DNA of 64,000 bases from Rhodotorula mucilaginosa (taxonomy: Eukaryota > Basidiomycota > Microbotryomycetes > Sporidiobolales > Sporidiobolaceae): NCBI GenBank assembly GCA_034406715.1, contig CP137869.1, forward strand, positions 930,001 through 994,000. The letters are read 5' to 3'. The translations under genes were made by a program, and so were the position numbers. Below the pieces are notes generated by a model. That model was not told the DNA's origin, ran no database searches, and saw only the letters and a list, made by a program, of their open reading frames with translations. This document shows, piece by piece, positions 14,261 to 26,018 of this stretch. The first letter of the stretch is position 1, and each line of letters starts with the position of its first letter.

Positions 14261-16022
14261 ATGGTCGCTCAGGAAAAGTGGAAAGTCGCCATCGTCGGTG
14301 AGTCAGTGACTCGCCACAGCGTCCGCCTCGTCCGGAACGCCTCCTCTCACTCCATTCGATCACCCTCTGGAGTATTGTCTCGACGACTGACACCCGTTGT
14401 AATGCACTCCCGCTCGCAGGCAGTGGCAACTGGGGATCTGCCATTGCACACCTCGTCGGAAAGAACGTCAAGGAGCGCAGCGACCGCTTCGAGACCGAAG
14501 TTCACATGTGGTGCTTCGAGGAGGAGGTGCGTCGACGCGCGCTCTCTCTCGTGGGCACTTCCCTCGGCAAGACTGACAATCGGAGGCAACTCGCCCGATG
14601 GAAACAGTTCGAGGGCCGCAAGTTGACCGAGATCATCAACGAGAAGCACGAGAATGTGAAATACCTGCCCGGGATCACCCTCGGCGACAACATTATTGCC
14701 GAACCGGACCTGCCCAAGGCCATCGAGGGCGCCAACGCCCTCATCTTTGTGCTGCCGCATCAGGTATGTGCGCGCGCGCGCCGACACCATCATCATGAGG
14801 TCGGGCTGACACACACTGTTCGCGCGCCCAGTTCATCGGCAAGGCCTGCGACCAGCTCGAGGGCAAGGTCAAGCCCGGCACGAAGGGCATCTCGCTCATC
14901 AAGGGCGTCGACGTCAAAGAGGGCGAGATCCACATCTTTAGCGAAGTCATCTCGGCCCGCCTCGGGATCGAGTGTGCGGCCCTCTCCGGCGCCAACATCG
15001 CCGACGAGGTTGCGCGGGAAGAGTTCTCCGAGACGACGATCGGGTGCCGTGACCTTGACGTGGCCAAGAAGTGGGCGAGCCTGTTCGAGACGGAAAAGTT
15101 CCGCGTCGCCGTCAACCGCGACGTCCTCGGTGTCAGTCTCGGAGGCGCGCTCAAGAACATCGTTGCAGTCGCGGCGGGCTTCGTCGACGGTCTCCAGTGG
15201 GGCAATAACGCCAAGGTGAGCTCTTTGCGTCGGCTTTTGCTTGTCAGAGGTCCTGGCGAAGTGGACACCTGACGATTTTGCTTTCAGGCCGCCGTGATCC
15301 GCATCGGCTTGCTCGAGATGAAGCGCGTAAGTCAATACACACCACTTGAACATTTTACGCCGTTCGCCCCACTGTCGGGCTTTCGAGATGCATTCTCTTC
15401 AAGTTGGGGTGGCTGCTGACCCTTCTGGCGCGCCCGGCTCTCGGACCCCAGTTTGCGCTCGAGTTCTTCCCCGGCACCGAGCCCGAAACGTTCGTGCAAG
15501 AGTCGGCCGGCGTCGCCGACTTGATCACGTCATGCCTCGGCGGTCGGAACCGTCGGTGCGCAGAGGCGTTCGTCAAGACTGGCAAGGTGAGCCCGAGTCA
15601 GTGGATCAGAGAGAGAGCCAAAGACGGTTCACTCTCTTCGACAGGCTTTGAAGATACTGACTACGACGTCTTTGTCCTTCTTCGCAGCCGTTTGACCAGC
15701 TCGAGAAGGAGATGCTCAACGGTCAGAAGTTGCAGGGTGAGCCCGATAGAATTGTCTGGAGCGGGAGGATCGTCAGTCCAAGTGATACTGACTGCCCCTC
15801 GCTCTCCATGAACCGTGGGTGCACACAGGCGTCGAGACGGCCAAGGAGCTGCACATCTTCCTCAAGGCGCGCGGCAAGGTGGAAGAATACCCGCTCTTCA
15901 CCTTTGTTGTGCGTACCGTTCCGCCTGCGACAAACGGTTCTGCACGAGCTGACACGTCTCTCTGCCAGTACCGCGCGGCATACGAAGGCGTCAGGGTCGA
16001 CGAGCTCACTGCGCACATCTGA
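14261..16022 (+). CDS. GPD1: NAD-dependent glycerol-3-phosphate dehydrogenase
   Basis: Converts dihydroxyacetone phosphate + NADH to glycerol-3-phosphate, feeding glycerol (osmolyte) and glycerolipid synthesis. Exons: 14261..14297, 14420..14526, 14608..14763, 14832..15215, 15288..15326, 15452..15586, 15688..15736, 15829..15908, 15969..16022; 346 residues. Landmarks: [15 protein letters not shown] dinucleotide-binding loop (the GS codon pair spans intron 1), [33 protein letters not shown], the catalytic Lys context [17 protein letters not shown] and [18 protein letters not shown] start at the first ATG (14261); an upstream leader could start from a near-cognate codon. In oleaginous red yeasts this gene is highly expressed, which is known for the family and not shown here. 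Confidence 0.95.
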
Positions 16023-16382
16023 GCCATTAATTCACGTTCCCCTCTCTTGCATCATAGATGGCACTGGCCGGGCTCCTCTCTCGTTCTTTCTTTTTGTTTG
16101 GGCTTCAAGCGCGTCCCGGATCGATCACTGTCATACAATACCATACGAATTGCTCGCACCCTTCACCTCCCGCTGCAAGACTGCGCGCTGAGCGCGACGA
16201 GTTCTCCTTTCTTGTTTCCGTTTTGTAATGAGATTACAATTTCTCGAATACCCCGCTTGCCCAATTCGACTCGATCGCAGGTTCGCGTTCCCATTGCTCC
16301 TGCCAACATAGCGTAGGCTCGTGCGCAGGCCAGAACAGCGCATAGAAACCAGTCAAGAACGCGCCACGCTTACACCGACGCC
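16023..16382. other. intergenic, GPD1 to RTF1
   Basis: 360 bp between two plus-strand genes, AT-richer than its neighbours in the middle. It presumably holds the GPD1 3' UTR and the RTF1 promoter. No other feature seen. Confidence 0.5.
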
Positions 16383-18757
16383 ATGGATATCGACGACGAG
16401 TTGCTCGGACTCGCCGAGGGCACCACCACGTCCAAGTCTCGCCGCTCAAAGTCGAGCAAGCGCAAGCGACCGGTCGAGGAGTCGTCCGAGTACGTCTTTG
16501 ATACGTCCTGTGGCTGCGTGGGCGAACTCGCGAGCGACCCGGCAGCTGACTGCGCTGGTTCTCTCGCTCCATGTCCTCCCACACCCGCCAATGTCTACTG
16601 TACTTCTGATCTCGCACGACGCCTGCGCCTCTTGTACCGTCCCCCGCCGAACAGGAACGATGATTCGGCCTCCGACATGGACATGTCCGCGAGCGATTCG
16701 GACGCTCCCGCTGCTGCTCCCGCCGCGAGCAGCTCTCGCTCCAAGGGAGGCAGGGTTAAGAGTGCAGCCCAGGTCGACGACAGCGACGACGATGCGGACG
16801 CGCAGGTTCGGGCGACGGACGAGAACCCGTACCCGGTCGAGGGGATCTACAAGGACGAAGCGGAGCGCGAGAGGTGAGTGTCAGGGGGGCCTCCGCCCTC
16901 GCAGTGACCAGCTGCAAGACGGTAGCGATGAGCTGATGCTGGACTAAATACGCGCCCGACAGAGTCTCGATGCTTCCGGAACTCGAGCGAGAAGACTTTA
17001 TCGCGACTCGACAGGAAGAGGTGACTTCTCGCCGCATGCGTCAAGACGTCGCACAGATGGCTGCCCGCTCTGCCGGGGCTGCGGCGGGGCCGAACAAGAA
17101 GAAGCGCATGGCCGTCACGACTTCAGATGGTGACGATGACGATGACAATTACGGGACGGGCGAGAGCATGTCGAGGTCGACGAGGTCGCGCAAGACGACC
17201 GGGTCGAGCAAGACCAAGAGTGAAGGGATCGAGAAGCTCAAGCAGAGTCGGGCGGCCAAGGGCAAGAAGAAGCAGGCAAAGGTGCGACTGCGATTCGACA
17301 TTTTTTGGGCGGGCGGGCTATCTCTGACGATCTTACTTTGGGCGGAGGCTCCTCAGACGAGCGACAGCGACAGCGACTATGACGACGCACCCAAGAAAAG
17401 TCGTCGGCGAGCCGCCTCCGACTACTCCGGCTCCGATATGGACCAGTCTTCCGACGACGGCCGACCGAAGAAGGGACGTTCGACCAAGAGCGGTCCTCCG
17501 ATCGCGAGCTACGACGAGCTGCGCGGTTGCCAGGCTACGAGGAGTCATCTCGCAGACATGTGCAGGGCACCGTTCTTTGAGACATGGGTACAAGGTGCGC
17601 TTCATCTCAGTACGTCCTCTGGCCGGCAATTGGTCTAACAGCAGAAGCGATCGCGCTGCAGATGTTTGGGTACGTTGCCCTGTGGAAGACGTCCCCGGTC
17701 AGCAGGAACGGAAGTACCGGCTCTATCAGGTCACAGGTAAATCCGTGGATGCACGCTCAACCGTCTGTCCGTGCAGAATAACGCTGACCTTCCTGAACAC
17801 CCAGGCGTCAAACACCGAGATGTCTATCGCGTGGAAGGGATCTCGACCGACATCGTTCTCAATCTCCGCTACGGAAAAGGCCTCACTTCTATCCGCATGG
17901 ACGCAGTGTCTAACGCGACTGCGACTCCGGTGCGTGCTCGAAACGCGGTCCCTCGGACGCCCCATTTCTGTTAGGCTCCCGTACTGACCAGCCGCGCCGC
18001 TCCTCGCAGGATGAGTACCAACGGATGGTTGCTACTTTCAAAGCCGACAAAGCCGAACTCCCGACCCCGGTTCAAGCGAAAAAGCGCAAGGAAGAGCTCC
18101 AGAAGCACAAATCGTACCAGTTGACTGAGGTGGGGCAGTCCTCTGCACGCTTCCCCGACTCCTTCTGACCTGAGCTGATCACGTATCAACTGTTTCGCCA
18201 CGACGTAGGAGGACATTTCGGCCCAACTCGCGGCGAAGAAGGTCCGACCGGTCGGTGCGCAGGCTCGCGCTCGCCTCGTCATGGAGTTGACCGATGCCAA
18301 GCGCGCCAACAACCTCGAAGAAGTTGCGCGTATTCAAGAGCAGCTCGCCGAGCTCGACGGACCCGTCAAAGACCGGGACGACGTCGACCGCGCGAAGCGG
18401 ATCAACGACCGGAACCGCGCCGCGAACCGCGAAGAGATCAAGCGCGCCGAGGCGAGGAGTCAGGAAGAGCGTCGCAGGCAGGTCGAGGCGCTGATGCGTG
18501 GCGATACGAACGTCAAGATTGACAAGAGTGCGCGGGTCAAGACGGTCCCGAAGCATACGTACGATAGTCGGCCGGCGACGCCGGGAGGCTCCGGGGCCTC
18601 GACGCCGCTCCCGCCCGGTGCGACTGCTCCTGTCGCTCCGGGGACTCCGGGCAGTCAACAGGTCACCGGTCAGAATGGCACGCCCCGACCCAAGGCGAGC
18701 AAGATCGAGTCTGTCGTGGCGAGCCGGGTTCAGCTTTCGGTCGACTTGGACTTTTGA
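16383..18757 (+). CDS. RTF1: RTF1, Paf1-complex Plus-3 domain protein
   Basis: Paf1-complex subunit that couples RNA polymerase II elongation to H2B ubiquitination and histone methylation. Exons: 16383..16489, 16655..16873, 16963..17281, 17348 or 17357..17594, 17662..17736, 17805..17929, 18010..18129, 18209..18757; about 586 residues. N-terminal half is acidic/Ser-rich with basic patches (SKRKRPVEESS). The Plus-3 domain begins at about residue 250 (SYDELRGCQATRSHLADMC, APFFETWVQ, VWVRCPVED, QQERKYRLYQVTG, VYRVEGISTDIVLNLRYG, VSNATATPDEYQRM). A Lys/Glu-rich C-terminal region follows (MELTDAKRANNLEEVARIQ...), with a Pro/Thr tail. The acceptor of exon 4 is ambiguous by 9 nt. Confidence 0.9.
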
Positions 18758-19015
18758 GGTGGCGCACGGTCTGGTATAGGGATTCTCTCCTCTTAGCGCT
18801 TCTCGCTTGAGCTTGTTTTGCATAGCACTGTTTGATCATCTCTCCTCCTACATAGAGATCGGTGTGAAAAACCTGCTCGACTTTTTGTCGACATCGCTGA
18901 TGAGAATTGAATCAAATGCTGCGCTTGACTACTTGCCGATCATAGTCTTAGGCACTTCTCAGACCCTCCGGCCAGCTCCTACTTGGCCATATCCGGGCAT
19001 CTGCGACCGTGCAAG

Positions 19016-20433
19016 ATGGCTCAGCGACTACGGCTCCCTCCGCCTCTGCTGTTCCCGAGTACGACCTCTCGACCTCTGCGACTCGCCGCCCAGATCAACT
19101 ATGACCCATCTAACCCGGCCAACCCACCCTACGTGCTGCACGCCGTATCCCACCGAGGCGGCTACCTCTTTGCCGCGTCAGACGACACCATCCGCGCCTT
19201 CTCGCCCAACTTGCAGCCCCTCGGACAGCTGCCGGTCTCGCAGCGAGGCATCACGAGCGTGGTCAAGGGTGCAGGCAAGGACAGTAATGCCGTCTTTGTT
19301 ACGGCCAAGGACGGGACCGTGTCTTGTTGGGATTTGCGGGACTTGACGAAGGAGGCGTTCAAGTTAAAAGGTGTGTTCCTGCACTACTGCGCTCTTCTCT
19401 GCGCGTTACTGACAAAAGCCATTCATCGGTCAGGCAAGACCCGAGCCGGCTACTTGACAGCGTCGCAGAGTAGCGACCAGTCCTGCCTTGCCGTCGGAAC
19501 TGAGCTGCATCAGTATGAAGCCATGATCGACATTTGGTGAGTTCCTGCAGGCTACCACGCGTCGAATTCCCGTGCTGATCTGTTTTGATACAGGGACCTG
19601 CGGACCATGCAGCTGCAGCATACGTATACAGAGGCGCACTCGGACGACATCACCGTCGTCGCGTTCCACCCTTCTCCCTCCCTCCCTCACGCGCTCCTCT
19701 CCGGCTCGGTCGACGGCCTCGTCAACACGTACGACGTGCGGATAGTCGACGAGGACGACGCGGTCCAGAGTACGGTGCAGTTTGGTGCGAGCGTCGCGTC
19801 GGCGGGGTGGATGGCGTTGCCCGGGCAGGAATCGAGTCCGGAGTTGAAGGGCATCTACGGCGCGACGACCATAGAGACGGTGCAGTATTGGGATATCGAG
19901 CAGGTGAGTCTCAGCTGTGGGAGGGCTCTTTCGTCTATGGGGGCGAGTTCCTGACCCTTTGCCGCCTGCAGCAAGAGCAAATCGTCGACTTTGGCGACGT
20001 CCGAGATGTGGCACTCCAGCCCTGGCGGACCGAGTACCTGATCGGGGCGCACTACAACGAAGCGCTCGGAGGCGTCTGCCTCTTGGGCGGCTCGCTCGAG
20101 TGAGTTTGTACCTCCCTGGTTTCTTTCCGCAGAGTCAAGAGTCGGATCTGGATCTGACACTGTGACCCAGGGGCGACGTCGCGCTCATCAACGCTCGTGA
20201 TCCGGAACGGTGGTACCTCGAGCAGCTGTTGTCGGGCAAGATGAGCCCGAAAGCGTACGGCTGTAAAGGTCACCGCGACATTGTCCGAGCAGCCTGCGTC
20301 GACGCAGAGGCGAGTCGACTCGTCCTCCTCCTTCTTTCCCTTCCTTCGTGCTGACCGCGACCTGATTCTTTTGCAGACGGCGACCATCGTGACGGGAGGC
20401 GAAGACGGACGGTTATGCCTCTGGTCGCCGTGA
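19016..20433 (+). CDS. WD-repeat protein, WDR89-like
   Basis: WD40 beta-propeller protein; the closest family I recognise is WDR89, whose function is not settled. Exons: 19016..19370, 19434..19536, 19594..19903, 19972..20099, 20171..20309, 20377..20433; 363 residues. Repeats seen: GYLFAASDDTIRAFS, VFVTAKDGTVSCWDLRD, AMIDIWDLRTMQ, HALLSGSVDGLVNTYDVR, ETVQYWDIEQ, IVTGGEDGRLCLWSP. The last intron has a GC donor (GCGAGT at 20310); with it the stretch from DIVRAACVDAE to TATIVTGGEDG keeps the spacing of the WDR89 C-terminal repeat. GT alternatives shift the frame or add residues. The protein ends right after the last WD motif. Confidence 0.82.
20310..20376 (+). other. GC-AG intron in the WDR89-like gene
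   Basis: 67-nt intron starting GCGAGT and ending TTTTGCAG, with a GTGCTGACC branch region. Phase 0. Confidence 0.75.
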
Positions 20434-20777
20434 CTGCGCATGCAACTTATAGACATATAATTTTCATGCCGTGTCGGCGGCCAGCTTGTCGAGAGACAGG
20501 GATTCGCGCGATTGGTCGAAGGAGAACGCGGACATCTACAGCAAGTTCTCTGTGCTTCTTGTGAGATCAAGGCTATGATCCATATGGCTGTGGCAGGTGC
20601 GGGCTGTGCTGGCTCCGCGATCGTGAGTGGCGCGGTTTCTTGGCGCGAGAGAAAAGGCGGAGCAATCTCGAGGCCTCTCTTGCCTCTGGCTCTCCTGCCT
20701 CTCTCCTTATTCAAGGCTGCTCAAGTGGTACTCGACTCGCTCAGTCCACTCGAACCAGCCCACCCCCTCTTGCCAGC
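20434..20777. other. intergenic, WDR89-like to GPI glycoprotein
   Basis: 344 bp between plus-strand genes. CT-rich stretches lie near 20680..20770 just before the glycoprotein ATG. Nothing coding recognised. Confidence 0.5.
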
Positions 20778-22963
20778 ATGCTCAGCCAGGTCCTCGTCGC
20801 TTCGGCCCTCGCCGGAACCGCGCTCGCACAGAGTTCGGCCGCCTTTACGCCCCTCGCAGCGAAGAGGTTCGACTACAACAACCTCGTACGTTGCACCGTG
20901 CCATCCCTGCACTTTGTCACAACGTGTCGGTCTCCCTATCACGAGAGGCTGTGGGCGAGCGGAGACGGCGACATCGGTCGCTCAACCTCCGGCGTTGCGG
21001 CGCCCATTCTTCCTCGACGCGCGCGCACTGACCCCCGGCTTCCCACTGCGCGCCCGTGCAGCCGTACCAAGCCGACAGCGACGACGGTATCCGTGGGCGC
21101 CAGGTCGGCTACAACCGGTGCGTCTCTCGCCCCTCGCTCGAGATTCGCCACTGGGGCGCGGCGCACGAGGCTTTTGCCAAGCCTTTCGTGTTCGAAGCCT
21201 CGAGCGCGTCTTGCTAGACCGGCTCGTCCCCGCTTCGTAGCCCTGTGCAGGGTATTCTGACATGAGCTGAGCCATTCGACAACCCGTACAGATGCAACTC
21301 GACCACCGAGAACCAGGACTCGCTCTGCCAGACTGGTGCGTCGACTCTCCCTGCCCCACTATTTTTCGCCCTCTTCCCGGAAGTTGAACTCCCTGTGCGC
21401 TATATGCAGCCATCATCAACTCGATCGATGACTTTTGCCTCTGGGTGCGTACGGCTGTGGCTTTGTGCGACGCCGACATCCTCCGCTGACGAACGAGGCG
21501 CGTTTCCCCTGCAGGCTCCGCCCACTCCGGGCGAGGAGGTCGGCAACATCGAAGGTATGTCGGGTGCTGTCTCGAGCCGGGGGCCAAACACGCTGCCAGC
21601 AACTGACCGGAACGTGTCGCAAAATCAGGCGAGATGGTCGCGTGGTGCACCAAGGAGGGTCACGGTACCCGCATCATTCCGGAGGGCGCGCTCCAGGGTG
21701 TCCAGTTCATCCAGGTCCGTCTCTTCCGGGCTTCCCTTTCCAAATCTGCGAATCCTAAATTGTGCCGGTTGCCCTGCACGCAGACTCCGCATTACGTCCA
21801 GGTCGTCGGTTACATTGACCAGGTCAAGATCGACATGCTCGAGGGCGACTACGGTGGCGAGATGGTGAGACAGGACCCGGTTCCGAGACGAGTGGATGGG
21901 ACACGCATGCTGACAGCATTCTCGTCACCCAGGACCCGCACGGTATGCTGCTTTTCGGAGCTCGTCCAACTACGAACGAGGCCTTTTTTGCTGAACCCGC
22001 GTGTGTTGCTTCTAGGTGCCGACCAGCGTGGCAACCCGCTAGGAGGTGAGTCGGAGATCCCGTTACTCGGGCGGCGCGGCGCGTTGTGATCCTGTATCTG
22101 ACTATCCCGCGATTCCGAAACAGGTCTGCTCTTCTCGAACGCATTCGGCGCCAACAGCACCACGAACGGCACCGCCGGCGGTCAGCAGTACCAGCAGGTG
22201 GTCCAGATAAGTCTGCTAGCTCGTTCTGACCATGTATCTGCCGCCCAAGTCCTGACATTTTGCGTTCGATTTTTTTTTTTTTGACCCGCACTGGCATAAC
22301 TTTATGGGCGGTGCCCAGTTCTGCCTCAAGGCCTGCGACCCGTCGTACGAGAACGGCTGGGCCATGTGCGAGCACATCTTTGACCGCATCGGTTGCGTCT
22401 ACAACGCGCCGTCCAACTGGTCCAAGATCAACGGTACTTTCGAGTCGTGCAAGGGTGACGACCAGCTGTACCCGGGACAGTACGTAGAGGGTGGCGTCAC
22501 CCGCACCTACACCCAGCCGCCCGAGTCGCTCGGTGTCATCTCGACGTGAGTGCCGTTCGCCCTTGTATCGCTCGTGGTGCCCGGAAGCTGACATGGATTG
22601 GTTCTCTACAGCGTCCCTTACACTCCCTTCACCCCCTCCTCGTCCGAGTGCACCCCGTACACCTCGGCGAGCATCTACACCGCCGCGAGCCAGCTTGCCG
22701 CCTCGACCTCGTCGGCTTCCACCACTGCCAGCTCGTCGACCGTGACTTCGGGCGCTTCCTCTTCGTCCGGTTCGGCGTCCGAGACCGGCGCCGCGGCGAG
22801 CGCGTCCCGTGCGGGCGCGTCGGCCATCGCGAGTGGGAGCCAGGGCGCTCAGGGTGCGACCCAGAGTGGTGCGCCGGCCAGTGGTGCCGTCGAGGGCTTC
22901 AAGGTCGCCGGCGCGCTCGTCGCCGTCGTCGCTGGCATGATCGGTGCCGTCGCCGCCCTCTAA
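20778..22963 (+). CDS. GPI-anchored glycoprotein, macrophage-activating-glycoprotein family
   Basis: Secreted cell-surface protein of a basidiomycete family annotated as macrophage activating glycoprotein; molecular role unknown. Twelve exons: 20778..20885, 21062..21117, 21292..21335, 21410..21444, 21515..21554, 21629..21714, 21784..21864, 21933..21942, 22016..22045, 22124..22206, 22292..22545, 22612..22963; 392 residues. Signal peptide MLSQVLVASALAGTALA, then the Cys-rich core: CNSTTENQDSLCQT, SIDDFCLWAPP, EMVAWCTKEGHGTR, DPHGADQRGNPLGG, WHNFMGGAQFCLKACDP, CEHIFDRIGCVYN. A Ser/Thr/Ala-rich stalk and a hydrophobic tail (VAGALVAVVAGMIGAVAAL) indicate a GPI anchor. Exon 8 is only 10 nt. The intron before exon 11 reads as AT-AC. 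Confidence 0.85.
22207..22291 (+). other. candidate AT-AC intron
   Basis: 85-nt segment starting ATAAGT and ending CCGCAC, with a CCTGAC branch site near 22251 and a run of 13 T at 22270..22282. Both flanking exons are phase 0 and the join gives QQVVQ|WHNFMGGAQFC. There is no AG between the branch site and the WHNFM codons. Confidence 0.6.
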
Positions 22964-23433
22964 GCGAGCTTCGGATCTATGCCACCCACCACCCATCCAC
23001 CCACTCTACATTGCTTCCTCATCATCTCGTCATCCTCCTTGGGCTCCCTCTCTGGTCAACCAGCACAGACACTCGTTGCTCGCTCCTATTTTGGCACGCT
23101 ATCTGTCATCCACTCGTAGTTTTCCGCTCTTGTCACTCGCTCGCATTTACAGGTCTCTCGGTCTGGGTGTCTCTCGCTGGAGAAGAGGGCTGGAGTGGGT
23201 ACGATGATTAGAGAAGGGAGCATCTAATTCCAGCGGATATCGCGGCGACACTTGGGGGAAGGTACGATGTAAGGGTAAACTCTATATACGGGAGAACCGG
23301 AGAACGAGGTGGACGGGGGATATATGCGGATCTCAAGAGACGCGGAGGGGATTCCGTTATACTATTCTGGGCTGTCTTCTGGAGTGAAAAGTCGGACTGT
23401 CGGGGGAGAAACAAACGCAAGAGAACGATCGCA
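22964..23433. other. convergent 3' region
   Basis: 470 bp between the stops of the GPI glycoprotein (+) and the DUF2156 gene (-). CT-rich at first, then AT-richer with TATATA-like stretches near 23280..23320. Presumed 3' UTRs. Confidence 0.5.
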
Positions 23434-25026
23434 TCACTCGTCGTCGTCGACGCGCATGAGCTTCATCAGGGCGACGAGTCCGGACCACCCGAACGAGCCG
23501 GGTTTGTAGGCAATGTGCAGCGGTTCGTCCTCGGTTCCGAATTTTTGCTGCGAGTCACGGTAGCACTGGTCAGCGGACCAGCTTCTCTCTACAGGAAACC
23601 CCGTTTCACTTTCAGGAGGGTCTCCGCAACTCACTCGGAACTGGCCTCGGTTGGCGAGGTGGTACCGCGAGACGATTTTCCGGTACGCCTTGCCGAGCAT
23701 CTTGATCTTCCACCCGCCGAGGTTGTACTCGATGTTGAGGTCTTCGGTCGCCGAGGCGCCGAACGTCAAGCCGGCACGACCTTCAAAGTTGAGCTCGCGG
23801 ATCACGTGGCCCATGAGGCCCTCCGAGGTGCCGCCGGGCGCGTTGGGCTGGATGGAAAAAGCAACCGGGTCAGTCGCTGCTGCTTTTGGACAATGCGCTC
23901 GGGGGATCAGCTTCAGCTCACGAAGGTGACGGCGTGCTTGATCTGGTACGAGTCGTGAGCGAGTTGCGCGAGGACGCAGATGGCCACGATTTTCTGTTGT
24001 TTTTTTTTTTGGCCCGTTCAAGCCAGAGCGTCAGGACCACTTCTGCAAGCTCGCCGCTGAGGAAAACGCACCCCATGCTCATTCCGTGCCAAGAAGTATC
24101 GTCGGTGCTGGACGTCCATCCACGGATGGAGACCAGCCTGGCGGAACAGAAAAGGAGAGCGGGTCAGCGAGCCTTTTCCCAGTAACAATGCGGCCCTCCC
24201 ACACTCACGGCGGCGATCTGGGTCCCAGTCCGCTTCGATTTCCAGACTGCCAGTCCCTCGTCGATTTCTTGCTTGAGATCGGGCGGGATCGTGTAGTTCG
24301 GTGCCTTGAGGTGGAGTTCAGAGTATTTGATGTGCGCGCGGTCCGCTCGCCGGATCGCATGCCGGACCTCCTTCTGATCGAGCTTCTTGATATCAGGGTC
24401 TGTACACAAAGCGAATGGCTCGTTCAGTACGCGCTGCAGGCGCCGGAGGAAAAAAAGGAAGGGTGTAGAAGCGGACGATTTTGGTCGTCGACAGGGACTC
24501 ACGCAATCGGTCCTCGCGTACGCAGCTGAGCACACTCCAGCCGAGTTCTTTCCCGAGAATCTCGGAAAAGGCGGTGTCGACGATGCAGTACGCGACCCGG
24601 CGCTTCTTCTCCTTTGTCGCCCACTCGATGAACTCTTTCGCGACGCTCTCGCGGACTTCGGCGTTATCCCGGCAGACTGGCGGACCCCTGTGAGCAGACA
24701 CATCGAGTCAGCTAACGGAGCTCCTGTCGTTGACCCGGCAATCCGGCGCGGAGATTCCGCTGGAAGCGTTATGAGCCGGCTCACCATGCAAAGTAGAACT
24801 TGCCGCGCGCGAGGTACCCCTGGACTCGCGGATTGGACTGCTGGTGCTGGGGCGACCGCCAGATCTGGTAGCGCGGCTCGAGCCAGGCGGTCGCGGGCGA
24901 GTAGCCGTACTTTGCTATGAGATTAGGGAGCCACTCCTTGTCCTGCAGCTCGATCAGCGAGTTGGCGGACGCGGTCGAGGACCGCCTGGACCTCGTCGAC
25001 GTGCTCGTCCGTGGTGTGCTCGTCAT
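23434..25026 (-). CDS. free-standing DUF2156 (LPG_synthase_C) protein, ErgS-like
   Basis: Likely aminoacyl-tRNA-dependent transferase. Free-standing DUF2156 proteins of fungi include the ergosteryl-3beta-O-glycine synthase ErgS; this family link is from memory and substrate is inferred. Exons (minus): 25026..24785, 24687..24503, 24399..24209, 24137..24072, 23993..23922, 23847..23635, 23547..23434; 360 residues. Visible: ELQDKEWLPNLIAKYGYSPA, YQIWRSP near the N-terminus, then the GNAT-like repeats: VAYCIVDTAFSEILGKELGW, ELHLKAPNYTIPPDLK, GLHPWMDVQHRRYFLARNEH, KIVAICVLAQLAHDSYQIKH, TFGASATEDL, GQFRQKFGTEDEPLHIAYKP. The frame starting upstream at 25080 has GTG, so I use ATG at 25026. It diverges from an HSL-family hydrolase. 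Confidence 0.78.
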
Positions 25027-26018
25027 GCTTGTGGGTGTTGGCAGAGGTGTTGAAGCTGAAAGCGGATCAGCGGAGGGCACGGCCGGGCTGCTGATTCAGA
25101 CCGAGCTGGTTATAAAGTTGTCCGGACTCTTTGACTCCGGAGCAGCTGGTTGCGTGCACGTGTCGCTCGGGAGCGAGTATAGGTGGCGCCTGGTGTAGTA
25201 ACTTTGAAGCGTTCGAGAGCAACCCTGCGTGCTGACTACGCACTCAGCTTAGGTAAACGAGAGAGAGCTGGCGTCCGCGTCCGTCCGCGCTGCGTCATGC
25301 AACCCGGGTCCGCGCGCGGCTCCGCTGGTTCCGTTCGATCAAAAACAAGGCGAGCAAGCGACGTCATCCGAGCTGACCAAGCTTGAGCTGCTTAGGTGTG
25401 TCGATTGAGGGTTACAAGAGCAGTGATCTGTAGAGCTCTGGTAGTCGTGATTATTCTTTGTACAAGATGCAGCGGATCAAGCTCGGACTTGCGGCTGGAG
25501 ACTAAGTTAACGTTAGGTCAACTTGGGCCAGTTTCACGTGTTACAGCGAAATCTCCAACATGCTGGCCGCTACTCTCATCCTCACAAGGAAACGCAAGAT
25601 TAGTGGAAGGTGTCCGTACAACCCTCCGTACGAGTGATCGAGAGCAAGTCTGCTGCTGCACCATAGGCATCAGTTGCAAAGCGCCACAAAGCGCTGATCT
25701 CTTCGTCGATGACGTGGTGCGCGGAAGCGATCTCGAACGACGCCGACCGCGGATTCTGCTTCCTTCGAACACAAGAACGCACCGGGTCCTGTCACGACAA
25801 CAGAGCACATCAGCTTGCCAGACAGGCTGAGGGAAGAAGTCGAGGCCACCCTCCGACGCATCGTCGCGACCAGCCAAGCGCTACCGGGTACAGAGTCTCG
25901 CCTTGGCATTGACACACGACTGCGTCTCGACGTCGACATCGACATCGACATCGAGTAGACCATTCGGTGGTCCTTGAAGCGCTTACCCGCACCTTCAGCC
26001 AGGACGGGGATCCCATCC
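25027..26018. promoter_or_regulatory. divergent intergenic region, DUF2156 gene / hydrolase
   Basis: 992 bp, long for this window. A TATAAA lies on the plus strand at 25111..25116 (its complement faces the DUF2156 gene about 85 bp from its ATG). A GTCGACATCGACATCGACAT-type short repeat lies at about 25930..25955. No gene seen on either strand. Confidence 0.4.

Noticed and set aside
21824-22996. 390-codon minus-strand open frame
   Set aside because: Antisense to the glycoprotein exons with conserved Cys motifs.
25027-25080. DUF2156 gene start at 25080
   Set aside because: The codon there is GTG; the first ATG in frame is at 25026.
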